Positions 40,096-50,600 of a stretch of DNA of 64,000 nt are shown one piece after another. Location of the stretch: assembly GCA_035458525.1 (NCBI GenBank), contig DATHZQ010000135.1:1-64000 (forward strand), written 5' to 3'. Made by a program: the position numbers and the translations under genes. The DNA comes from DATHZQ01 sp035458525. GTDB lineage: Bacteria > Actinomycetota > Acidimicrobiia > Spongiisociales > UBA5794. Within the stretch, counting starts at the first letter, position 1. Each line of letters opens with the position of its first letter. Below the pieces are notes generated by a model. The model ran no database searches and was not told the origin of the DNA. It worked only from the letters and a program-made list of their open reading frames with translations.

Positions 40096-41754
40096 ATGAG
40101 CGGCCGCCGTCCTATGAGAGCGCCAACCGGAACCGACCTCACGTGCCTCGGATGGCCCCAAGAAGCGGCGTACCGGATGCTGCAGAACAACCTCGATCCC
40201 GATGTGGCCGAGCGACCGGATGACCTCGTTGTCTACGGCGGCACAGGCCGCGCCGCCCGGAGCTGGCAGGCCCTCGACGCCATGCTCCGTACGCTCACGG
40301 CGTTGCGATCCGACGAGACGATGCTCGTGCAGTCCGGCAAGCCGGTTGGTGTGGTGCGCACGCACGAATGGGCGCCACGGGTGCTGATCGCCAACTCGAA
40401 CCTCGTCCCCGAATGGGCGAACTGGGACGAGTTTCGCCGCCTCGAGCACCTGGGCCTGACGATGTACGGGCAGATGACGGCCGGCTCGTGGATCTATATC
40501 GGCACGCAAGGGATTCTCCAGGGCACCTATGAGTGCTTTGCAGAAATCGCCCGCACCCGGTTCGGCGGCTCGCTCGCCGGCACGATCACCGTGACCGCCG
40601 GTCTCGGCGGCATGGGTGGAGCGCAGCCCCTGGCGGTCACGATGAACGACGGCGTCGCCCTCTGCGTCGAAGTCGATCCATGGCGGGCGGAACGGCGGGT
40701 CGAGACGCGCTATCTCGACACCCTCACGAGCGAGTACGGCGAAGCCGTTGCTCTCTGCCGGCAGGCGAAGCAGGAACGACGGCCGCTGTCGGTCGGGCTC
40801 GTCGGCAACGCCGCTGATGTGCTGCCCCGCCTGCTGGCCGACGGATTCGACGCCGACATCGTCACGGATCAGACATCGGCGCACGACCCTCTCACGTATG
40901 TACCCGTCGATCTCACGCCGGAGGCGGCGGCCAAACTGGCCGTAGACGACCCAGACGGCTACGTGCGCCGCTCGCGCGCCTCGATGGTGCGCCACGTCGA
41001 GGCAATGGTGGGGTTCCTCGACCGCGGCGCCGAGGTGTTCGACTACGGCAATTCGCTACGCGCCGAAGCCCAACTCGGCGGATACGACCGCGCTTTCGAC
41101 TACCCCGGATTCCTCCCGGCGTACATCCGCCCCTTGTTCTGTGAGGGCAAAGGTCCGTTCCGCTGGGTCGCGCTGTCCGGCGACCCCGCCGACATCGCGG
41201 CGACCGACCGCGCCGTGCTGGAGGAGTTCCCCGAGGACGAGGCGCTGCACCGTTGGATCCACATGGCCGGAGCGCGCGTGGCCTTCCAGGGGTTGCCTGC
41301 CCGCATCTGCTGGCTCGGATACGGGGAGCGGCACCGGCTCGGTCTCCGCTTCAACGAGATGGTGCGAAGCGGTGAGCTCCGGGCCCCGATCGTCATCGGT
41401 CGCGACCACCTCGATTCGGGCTCGGTTGCGTCACCGTATCGAGAAACCGAGGCCATGGCGGACGGTAGCGACGCCATTGCCGATTGGCCGCTGCTCAACG
41501 GCTTGGTGAATGCATCGTCGGGCGCCACCTGGGTGAGCATTCACCACGGAGGCGGCGTCGGCATCGGCAGGTCGATCCACGCCGGCCAGGTCAGCGTTGC
41601 CGACGGTTCGCGCCTTGCCGCCGAGAAGCTGGAGCGGGTGCTCACCAACGACCCCGCGACCGGCGTCATGCGCCACGTGGACGCAGGCTACGAGCGCGCT
41701 ACTGAGGTGGCCGAGACGCGTGGCGTCCACATCCCGCTGCCCCGCGACCGATGA
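40096..41754 (+). CDS. hutU: Urocanate hydratase
   Basis: HutU converts urocanate to 4-imidazolone-5-propionate using tightly bound NAD+. The 552-residue protein matches the family throughout: LTCLGWPQEAAYRMLQNNLDP near the N terminus, YGGTGRAARSW, NSNLVPEWANWDEFRRLE, TAGLGGMGGAQPLAVTMN (NAD-binding glycine loop), TDQTSAHDPL and the C-terminal GDQ-like WVSIHHGGGVGIGRSIHAGQ. The ATG at 40096 follows AGAGGAG and begins just before the conserved region; longer frames reach into the promoter. Its stop overlaps hutI (ATGA). Confidence 0.97.
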   Translation: MSGRRPMRAPTGTDLTCLGWPQEAAYRMLQNNLDPDVAERPDDLVVYGGTGRAARSWQALDAMLRTLTALRSDETMLVQSGKPVGVVRTHEWAPRVLIANSNLVPEWANWDEFRRLEHLGLTMYGQMTAGSWIYIGTQGILQGTYECFAEIARTRFGGSLAGTITVTAGLGGMGGAQPLAVTMNDGVALCVEVDPWRAERRVETRYLDTLTSEYGEAVALCRQAKQERRPLSVGLVGNAADVLPRLLADGFDADIVTDQTSAHDPLTYVPVDLTPEAAAKLAVDDPDGYVRRSRASMVRHVEAMVGFLDRGAEVFDYGNSLRAEAQLGGYDRAFDYPGFLPAYIRPLFCEGKGPFRWVALSGDPADIAATDRAVLEEFPEDEALHRWIHMAGARVAFQGLPARICWLGYGERHRLGLRFNEMVRSGELRAPIVIGRDHLDSGSVASPYRETEAMADGSDAIADWPLLNGLVNASSGATWVSIHHGGGVGIGRSIHAGQVSVADGSRLAAEKLERVLTNDPATGVMRHVDAGYERATEVAETRGVHIPLPRDR

Positions 41755-42950
41755 GCCAAACCCTCGTCGTCGACAACATCGGGCTGCTGGTCACCAACGA
41801 TGAACATGCAGGCGACGGCGCCCTCGGGATTCGGCAGGACGCGGCCATCGTCATTGCGGGCGACCGCATCGAGGCAGTGACGGCTGCCGGCGCCGTGGGC
41901 GACGAGCGACTCGATGTTGGCGGGCGCTGTGTGATTCCCGGTTTCGTCGATTCCCACACGCATCTCGTCTTCGCCGGTGACCGCAGCGCCGAGTTCGTCG
42001 CCCGGATGGCCGGAACGGAGTACGCGGCGGGCGGGATCAACGTCACAACCGCCGCCACTCGTGCCGCCGACGACGCCGAGCTCCGTGACGGGGTGCGGCG
42101 CCGGCTCGGCGAGTCCTACGCCGCAGGCATCACAACGACTGAGATCAAGTCGGGCTACGGCTTGTCCGTTCGCGACGAGCTGAGGGCGTTGCAGATCGCC
42201 CGGGAGGTCACGCCGGACACAACCTTCCTGGGTGCCCACGTCGTTCCGCCGGAGTACGCCGGCCGTGCGGACGACTACGTCGAGTTGGTGGCGGGTGAAA
42301 TGCTCGAGGCGGTGCGTCCTCACGCTCGCTTCGTCGATGCGTTCTGCGAGCGAGGTGCCTTCGATGCGGATCAGGCGCGCAGGGTCCTGGAGGCCGGCCG
42401 TGCGGCGGGACTCATCCCCAAGCTCCACGCCAATCAGCTCGGACAGGGACCTGGGGTCAGGCTCGCCGTCGAACTCGAAGCGGCTTCGGCGGACCACTGC
42501 ACCTATTTGAGCGACGACGACGTCGAGGCGCTCGCCGGCTCGGCCACGGTGGCGACGTTCTTGCCGGCCGCCGACTTCTCCACTCGCCAGCCGTATCCCG
42601 ACGCCCGCCGCGTCCTGGACGCCGGTGCGACGGTGGCGCTGGCGACGAACTGTAACCCGGGATCGAGCTACACCACCTCGATGAGCTTCTGCATCGCCCT
42701 GGCGGTTCGCGACATGCGGATGACCATCGACGAGGCGCTGTGGGCGGCGACGGCGGGCGGGGCGGCTGCGCTTCGCCGCAGCGACGTGGGGAAGATCGCC
42801 CCGGGGATGCGCGCCGATCTCGCCGTACTCGATGCCCCGTCCCATCATCACCTGGTCTACCGACCAGGGGTGCCGCTCGTTCACGCGACGCTGCGGGCTG
42901 GCAAGGTGGTCTGGGCGTCGGCTCAGTCGTCGCTGCTCCACGGCGAGTAG
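41751..42950 (+). CDS. hutI: Imidazolonepropionase
   Basis: HutI hydrolyses imidazolone-5-propionate to N-formimino-L-glutamate. The 399-residue amidohydrolase has the metal-binding VIPGFVDSHTHLVFAGDRSAEF, GGINVTTAATRAA, the substrate block TTTEIKSGYGLSVRDELRAL, LGAHVVPPEY, KLHANQLGQGPGVRLAVE and SADHCTYLSDDDVEAL, all typical of HutI. The zinc His pair HTH and later His residues are intact. It is coupled to hutU by a 4-base overlap. HutG or HutF, needed to finish the pathway, are not in the window. Confidence 0.97.
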   Translation: MSQTLVVDNIGLLVTNDEHAGDGALGIRQDAAIVIAGDRIEAVTAAGAVGDERLDVGGRCVIPGFVDSHTHLVFAGDRSAEFVARMAGTEYAAGGINVTTAATRAADDAELRDGVRRRLGESYAAGITTTEIKSGYGLSVRDELRALQIAREVTPDTTFLGAHVVPPEYAGRADDYVELVAGEMLEAVRPHARFVDAFCERGAFDADQARRVLEAGRAAGLIPKLHANQLGQGPGVRLAVELEAASADHCTYLSDDDVEALAGSATVATFLPAADFSTRQPYPDARRVLDAGATVALATNCNPGSSYTTSMSFCIALAVRDMRMTIDEALWAATAGGAAALRRSDVGKIAPGMRADLAVLDAPSHHHLVYRPGVPLVHATLRAGKVVWASAQSSLLHGE

Positions 42951-43323
42951 TCGCCGAAGCTCCACACGTGGCCTTCGGGGTCACGAGCCGCATAGTTGCT
43001 GCCGCCGTAGTCCTGCGCCTCCGGCTCCATCACGATCTCGGCGCCGGCCGCTCGCGCTCGCTCAGCATGGGCGGCGACGTCGCTCACGATCACATAGATG
43101 CTGACTGACGACGTACCGCCGGCCGGCACCAGCTTCCCGACTCGTCCTCACGGGCGCTGCCGAGCATCGCCATGCCGGTGTCGTGGACCAGCTGAGCGTG
43201 CTCGACGGTCCCGTCGTCACCGTCGACGACGAGCTGTGCCTCGAATCCGAAGACGTTGACCAGGAAGTCGATGGCGGCGGGCGCATCTGCGTAGCGAAGC
43301 GCCGGGATGACTGTGGATGACAT
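42923..43323 (-). pseudogene. VOC-family (glyoxalase/bleomycin resistance-like) gene with a frameshift
   Basis: The 5' half, from ATG 43323 (MSSTVIPALRYADAPAAIDF, FGFEAQLVVDGDDGTVEHAQ, MAMLGSAREDESG), and the 3' half (VPAGGTSSVSIYVIVSDVAA, AGAEIVMEPEAQDYG, RDPEGHVWSFGDY) are the two halves of one VOC-fold protein in different frames. Joining them by adding one base near 43135-43140 restores a normal protein of about 133 residues. VOC proteins of this type are usually uncharacterised. The start has GGAGG upstream. Its stop overlaps the convergent hutI by 28 bases. A sequence error is as likely as true inactivation. Confidence 0.75.
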
Positions 43324-43404
43324 GGCTACCTCCATGGCCGGGCTGGTGCCCGCGACATAGGCCGGGTGCGCGCCGGGCGTCTTGGAAGAATCGGACCCCG
43401 TCCC

Positions 43405-43515
43405 GAACCTACGGCTCGGCTATACCGCATGGGGAGGGCAGAGCCTCAGGCTGCGGACCGATCGGGAACCTACGGCTCGGCTGTACCGCAGGGGTAGGGC
43501 AGAGCCTTAGGTTGC
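43405..43515. repeat. Two 50-base direct repeats
   Basis: The segment from 43405 to 43454, beginning GAACCTACGGCTCGGCT, recurs from 43466 to 43515 with a few substitutions; the period is 61 bases. Each copy ends with a GCAGAGCCT.AGG.TGC block. They lie in the 244-base divergent gap between the VOC gene and the sulfatase gene, just upstream of the sulfatase promoter. Confidence 0.8.
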
Positions 43516-43554
43516 ACGGACAGGCGCCGATCCTGTTCGACCAATCCCTACAGC

Positions 43555-43560
43555 TAGCGT
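43555..43560 (+). promoter_or_regulatory. -10 box for leaderless start of the sulfatase gene
   Basis: TAGCGT lies 7 bases before the ATG at 43568, favouring it over the GTG at 43559, which overlaps the box. Confidence 0.55.
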
Positions 43561-43567
43561 GCCCGCG

Positions 43568-44977
<1,410 letters not shown>

Positions 44978-45178
44978 GTCAGCCACTTCTCGCGACCCAC
45001 GACGGCGGTCGCCGCCCGACGTTCGCCATGGTTCACGGGCGCACCGGATCTCATCCGAGGACTTCAGCGAGTTGGCGCCGCAGCTCGCTCATCCCAGCGG
45101 ATTTCTGATTGCCGTTCGCCGTCACGTGGAGGTCGTTGACAGAGCTGAGGGATGAGCCGGCTTGTGCGAGTGCGGCGG

Positions 45179-45184
45179 TACCCT
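45179..45184 (+). promoter_or_regulatory. -10 box for leaderless start of the lipoprotein gene
   Basis: TACCCT lies 8 bases before the ATG at 45193, which begins a good lipoprotein signal peptide. Confidence 0.5.
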
Positions 45185-45192
45185 GGCCCGCT

Positions 45193-46566
45193 ATGGCCGC
45201 TCTCCGCCGCGCCGTGGTGCCGCTCGCTCTCGTCCTCGTTGTCGCCGCCTGCACGGCAGCCGACCCGGGGACGGCGACGACGACGGCGTCACCGACGACG
45301 ACCACGATTGCCGTGGCCATTCGCAGCACGGCGCCAAGCCCCGTTGTCGTCGGCGAGGGTGTGGACGACGGCGCCGCCGCCGCACTGGCCGCTGAAATCG
45401 AGCGGCTCCGTCCGGTCGCCGAATCGTTGCGCGGTCTCGGGTTCATCGGCGCCCCCCAAATCGCCATTCTGACGCCAGAGGCTTTTTCCGGGCGATGGGC
45501 GATGTCGTTGGACGCATCGCTCGACGCTCCGGCCCTGGCCGTGGAGTCCCGACTGATGCGGCTCATGGGTCTGGTGGGGCCGGGGGATGATCTCCGGGCC
45601 ATCATCATCCGCAACGTCCCTGAGCCGCTAGCCGCGTTCTACGACGCCGGCGCTGGAGAGCTGGTCGTCTCCGCCTCGGGCCCAGGGCTCGACGGCGCCC
45701 GGCAGGCCGAGATCGTGCGCCACCTCGTGCTCATGCTGACGGACCAGTATCACGATCACGCCCGGCGTGTGGCCGAGCTCCGTGAGCGAGGAGAGACCGA
45801 CCAGGCGAATGCTCTCGCCGCGCTTGCGGTCGCGGACGCGCTGTATGCAGAGCTTCGTTTCATCGACACCCTGAGCGGCGAGGAGCAGCACGCTGTGGCG
45901 AGCGCGGGCGTTCCCGTCGTCAGCGGTCCACGATTCGTCGTGCACGAGTTGGCATTCGCCGGTGATGCGGGCGTGCCGTTCGTTGCGCGTCTACTGGAAA
46001 CCGGCGGTACCGCAGAGCTGGATCGAGCCTATGGAGTCGGCCTGACCACCGAGTCGATTCTCCATCCCATGCGATTCATGGCAGGCGAGGGCGTGCTCGA
46101 GCTCGGAACGACGGACGTCGCGGTCGACGGCTACACGCTGCAGCACGCCGGGTCGCGCGGCGAGCTGGGTCTGCGCAGCTTGCTGGGGTCCGCAACCATC
46201 CCCGGTGTGCTCACCCAGACCGCGGACGGGTGGGGGGCGGATCACGAAGTGCTGCTCAGCAGCGTCGATGATGTCGCGTTCGGCTACGTGTTCCGCGGCG
46301 ACAGCGCCGACGACGCGGTGGAGGTGGCGCAGGCGTTCCTCGACCATGCCACCTTCGTCATGGGCATGAACGAAGGCCTGGCGTCAGGCGGCGGTGTCGA
46401 GTTCGTTGGAGTGTCGGCAGGCGAAGACGGCGACGATGGCGCCACTGAGGAGGCGCCCGTTGCCGGTCCCTATGTCTTCGTCGATCGAGCCGGCGATGTG
46501 CTGGTCGTCGTCATCGCCAGCGACATCACGGCCGGCCGCGAGCTGCGGTCGCAGCTCGGACGCTGA
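45193..46566 (+). CDS. Predicted lipoprotein of unknown function
   Basis: A 457-residue exported protein. The signal peptide MAALRRAVVPLALVLVVAAC carries a lipobox (VAAC), followed by a Thr/Ala/Pro-rich linker (about 22-60). The rest is an alpha/beta domain without recognised motifs; IIIRNVPEPLAAFYDAGAGELVV followed by EIVRHLVLMLTDQYHDHARRVAEL looks like the substrate strand and active-site helix region of secreted metallopeptidase-like folds, but there is no HExxH (the sequence is HLVLML). It may be a degenerate peptidase-like protein. It lies upstream of, and convergent to, an HExxH-containing protein gene. Confidence 0.72.
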   Translation: MAALRRAVVPLALVLVVAACTAADPGTATTTASPTTTTIAVAIRSTAPSPVVVGEGVDDGAAAALAAEIERLRPVAESLRGLGFIGAPQIAILTPEAFSGRWAMSLDASLDAPALAVESRLMRLMGLVGPGDDLRAIIIRNVPEPLAAFYDAGAGELVVSASGPGLDGARQAEIVRHLVLMLTDQYHDHARRVAELRERGETDQANALAALAVADALYAELRFIDTLSGEEQHAVASAGVPVVSGPRFVVHELAFAGDAGVPFVARLLETGGTAELDRAYGVGLTTESILHPMRFMAGEGVLELGTTDVAVDGYTLQHAGSRGELGLRSLLGSATIPGVLTQTADGWGADHEVLLSSVDDVAFGYVFRGDSADDAVEVAQAFLDHATFVMGMNEGLASGGGVEFVGVSAGEDGDDGATEEAPVAGPYVFVDRAGDVLVVVIASDITAGRELRSQLGR

Positions 46567-46787
46567 AGCCCCCAATTCCGAGGCTCGCCAGGCGTGACCG
46601 CAAGCCGATGTACCGCCATGGGCGTGAGCGTTCTGCTCAGATTCGCGCATTGTGGGCCCATCGGCGACGATCGCCAAAGGGGGCACTATCCGTTCGGTTC
46701 GCCATCGCTGAATTGACGGGTGCCGTCGCTGCAGAACGTCGTCGTATCTCCGGGGGTTGGCAGCGACGTGGTCCCCTGGCTTGCGTC

Positions 46788-47492
46788 CTACTGTCCAGAT
46801 TGGATTCCACCTCTCAGAGCGGACGCCTGCATCGCCGCCTCGCGCTCGACCGAGGCTCGATGCACGGTGATTGGCTCGCCGCCGCTGTCGTGGAGCGGCT
46901 TGCGAGAGGTGAGGATCTCGAACCCCGCTTCCAGCGACTCTCGATCGTTGGGATACGTCCGTCCGATCACCGACGGATCCTCCATGAGGCCCCAGGCGAT
47001 CACATTCGCAGCGTGCTCACGACCCCGCTCCGCCCATCCGTCGTTCCGGTCCGCCCATGAGGTGACGCCGATCCTCGTCTCCATGAATCGTCGTTGCTGG
47101 TCGGAGGAGACTGACCGGACTTCCCAGACGTGCGCCAACTCGTGGAGCAGCACAAAGGGTGACCCCCAGCACACGGACACCAGAGCCGGGTCTACATCCC
47201 GGTGAGCCCTCGCCCGTGCCCCACCGCAGGGATCCAGCGACGGCCCGACGAACTCGACGACGATCGACGGAAGGTCGAGGCCGGCTTCGCCGAACCGGGC
47301 GACGGCCCATTCGGCTGACGCCCGGTCGTCCTCCGAGCCGGCCACGATGCTGAGCGCAGGAGGGGTCTCGATCTCACGGGGTACGACGCCCACCTCGTTT
47401 CGCATCACTTTCGCCGCCGGTGCATCCCAGAGCATGCTGCCGGTGATAGCCAGAACCGCCAGAACCACTGCCATCCGTTGTGTCGTGTCCAT
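46788..47492 (-). CDS. Secreted protein with HExxH zinc-peptidase-like motif
   Basis: A 234-residue protein with an N-terminal hydrophobic export segment (MAVVLAVLAITGSMLW, cleavage near DAPAAK). The active-site-like motif is H117-E-L-A-H121 in FVLLHELAHVWEV, and a Glu/His-containing helix WAERGREHAANVIAWGL (about 153-169) could supply the third zinc ligand, as in gluzincin-like peptidases. The fold is not assigned to a family. It is divergent from the SARP/nSTAND regulator gene, sharing a 120-base promoter region, and could be one of its targets; that is inference from position only. No Shine-Dalgarno is evident. Confidence 0.7.
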   Translation of the reverse strand: MDTTQRMAVVLAVLAITGSMLWDAPAAKVMRNEVGVVPREIETPPALSIVAGSEDDRASAEWAVARFGEAGLDLPSIVVEFVGPSLDPCGGARARAHRDVDPALVSVCWGSPFVLLHELAHVWEVRSVSSDQQRRFMETRIGVTSWADRNDGWAERGREHAANVIAWGLMEDPSVIGRTYPNDRESLEAGFEILTSRKPLHDSGGEPITVHRASVEREAAMQASALRGGIQSGQ

Positions 47493-47600
47493 GACACGAC
47501 GGTCCGAACGTGCGGCAAGGGGCCGGTCAGATGCCGGTAAGCAGCGGGAAGGCGCCCAAGCGCAGGGCCGGTTTCACCGACAACCACGCGAGCGGATCGT

Positions 47601-47606
47601 TAGGTT
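47601..47606 (+). promoter_or_regulatory. -10 box for leaderless start of the SARP/nSTAND gene
   Basis: TAGGTT is followed by TGCCGC and then the ATG at 47613; spacing 6. Confidence 0.55.
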
Positions 47607-47612
47607 TGCCGC

Positions 47613-50600
47613 ATGGAGATCCGATGCCTTGGACCACTCTCCGTAGACGTCGACGGTGAGCCGGTTGCCCTCGGGGGAACCCAACAACGACACGTCCTCG
47701 CCCTTCTGGTGAGCCGCATCCCCGACCGCATCAGCACCGACGCTCTCCTGCTCGACATCTGGGGTGACGATCTGCCGGCGACGGCGCGCAAGACAGTCCA
47801 GGGCTATGTCTCGGCACTGCGCAAGGTGCTACCGGATGGAACGATCGAGTCTGACACCGTCGGGTACACCCTTGCAGTAGATCCCGCGTCGATCGATGTG
47901 GTTCGCTTCGCGCAGGAAACGCAGCGTGCCGCGGGCCTTGCGGTGGGCGAGCGAACCGATGTCCTGGCGGCCGCGCTCGCGATGTGGAAAGGCGAGCCGT
48001 ACGAGGAGTTCGATTCCGACCTGCTCCGACCCGACAAGACCCGGCTCATCGATCTCCGGCTCTCGGCGATTGCGTCCCTCGCCGAGGCTCGCATCGCCGT
48101 TGGGGACGAGGCGGCGGTGGCGGCCGAGCTCGCCGACCTCACCAGTCGCTATCCCCTGAACGAACGCCTCTGGATCCTTCGCGCCCTCGCCCTCTACCGC
48201 TCTGCTCGCCAGATGGAGGCGCTGCGCGCCATCGACGAGGCGAGGCGAATTCTTGCAACCGAGGGTGGGCTCGAACCCTCGCACGAACTGCGAACGCTCG
48301 AACAACGAGTCCTCGAGCAGGACCCCGTCTTGACGGGAGATCGGCCACTCGAAGCGACGCTCACCCGAGAGGCACAACCCCTCAAGAACCCATACCGGGG
48401 CCTGCGGGCCTTCGACGTCGGGGACGCTTCCGAATTCCACGGCCGCGAGGCATTGGTCAGGCGCCTGGTCGAGACCGTCACGGCCAGAGGTAACCGGCTG
48501 ACGGTAGTGGCCGGAGCCTCCGGCAGCGGCAAGTCGAGCGTGGCTCGGGCCGGCCTCACTCCGGCGCTGACCGCCGAGGGCCTCAACGTGAACGTCGCGT
48601 TCCCCGACGATGCCATCGAGTTCCTGGAGATAGGTGATCCTGCAACCGTTGTGCTGATCGATCAGCTCGAAGAGGTCTTCGGCGGGATGGATCCGCAGCA
48701 CGGAACCCACGTCCTCGACGCCATCAGCGAAGCCGTCGAACGGTCCGGCGGACCGAAAGTCATTGCGACCGTCCGCGCAGATGTCCTCGATCGCCTCCTG
48801 GAGCATCCTCGGATCTCGGGCCACCTGGAACGATCGACGGTCTTCATCACCCCGCTCAGAGATGACGAGGTCCGGGCGATCGTGACCGCACCCGCCAAGT
48901 CGGTGGGGCTAGACGTTCAGCCCGAGCTGGTGGCCACGTTCGTCGCGCACGCCGAAGGTCGTGCTTCGAGCCTGCCGATGATCCAATACGCCCTCACCGA
49001 GCTCTTCGACCGCACCGGTGATGGCACCTTGACTCTCCAGGGCCTCGAAGCTGCTGGCGGGATCGGGGGCACCCTCGCCGTGAGAGCCGACGAGATCCTC
49101 AGCGGCCTTTCAACGGAGCTGCAAGGAGTGGCGCGGCAGGTGTTTCTGCGTCTGGTGCACGTCGAGGCCGACGGCACGACATTCGGGCGCCGGGCACCAA
49201 TGCACGAGATGGAAGCCATCGACGTGAACCTGGAGGCGATCGACGCCTTCCTCCGTGCCCGGCTCCTCACGCTCGATCGAGCCAAAGACGGCGGCCGAAC
49301 CATCGGGATCGCCCACGAAGCAATTCTGCGGGAATGGCCCGCCCTTCGACATTGGGTCGACGAGGCCGCCGATGCCATCAGACGCCATCAACAGCTCGCT
49401 GAGGCCGCGTCCGAATGGGAAGCCGCTCGACGTCCCGAGTCGATGCTGTTGACCGGAGGAAGGCTTGCTCGGTTCGCCGACCGTTCGGACGCCGACCTCG
49501 ATCTCGCTCCGGTCGCGCAGGAATTCCTTACGACGAGCATCGATCGCAACGACGCCCAGATCCGGACCCGCCGGCGTCGCCGCATCGCGGTTATGGCCGC
49601 ATTCGGAGCTGCCGCTTTGGTGGCGACGGTGCTGGCGGCGACGGCGTTGGTGCTGTGGAACGATGCTCGAGACAGCGCGGCCGAGGCAGAAGCAAGCGCG
49701 GCCGAGGCAGAGGCAAGTGCACAGGCTGCGCGACACAACGAACGACTGGCGCGCAGCAACGAGATGTCGGCGGCGGCTCGGGTCGTCACAGAGGAGGATC
49801 CCGAGTTGGGGATCCTTCTCGCGGCGCAGGCGATCATCGAGAGACCGGATGAGCCCACGATCGAGCAGCGCTTTGCGCTGCGGGAGGCAATGAACGCCGA
49901 CCGTCTGGCGAACACGATCCCAATCGCCGGTCCCGGTGAGATCATTGGCATCGACTTGGCACCCGGCGGCGGCTCGCTCGCCCTCCTCACCACCAGCGGC
50001 CTGCGCCTCGTCGACACCTCGACCTGGACGGACCGGTGGAGCACACCGTCCGGGGTCTCACACCAGACGATCGGTTCGCCCACGTTTTCCCCCGACGGAC
50101 GCCTCGTGGCCGTCGGGAGTGCGCCAGGTGCCGAGGCGCTCCTCACCGTCTACGACGCCGGCACGGGCGAGGTAGCCACACAAGTCACGCTGCCCGAGGT
50201 CGATTGCGGGCCGACAACCTGGTCACGGGGCTGGTCCGGTGACGGCCTCCTCCTCGCGATCGGGGCGCGGAGTACCTGTGAGGACGCGTCCAGCGGGTTC
50301 GTGCGGGTCCTCGACACGTCGTCATGGGACGGCGTCGCCGAGTTGCCCGGAGACTCCATGCCGGCCTTCTCCGAGGAATCGGGACGCCTCGCGCTCTTCG
50401 ATTTCCCTGTGGAAGACACCACCGAATCCCTGGCGACCGTGTACGAGTCAGGTACGTTCGTACCGATCCGTGAAGTTGAGGGGACGACCGGTGACGTCAG
50501 CCCCGATGGCAACGCCCTCGCTGCTGCAGAGGAGGGGTCCACTTCGACGCACGTGTTCCTCATCGACGGAGAAGCACATCAGCTGGACCGCTTGTCGGAG

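Noticed and set aside
45136..45141. TTGACA as a -35 box for the lipoprotein gene
   Set aside because: It is 37 bases from the TACCCT box, too far for a standard promoter spacer.
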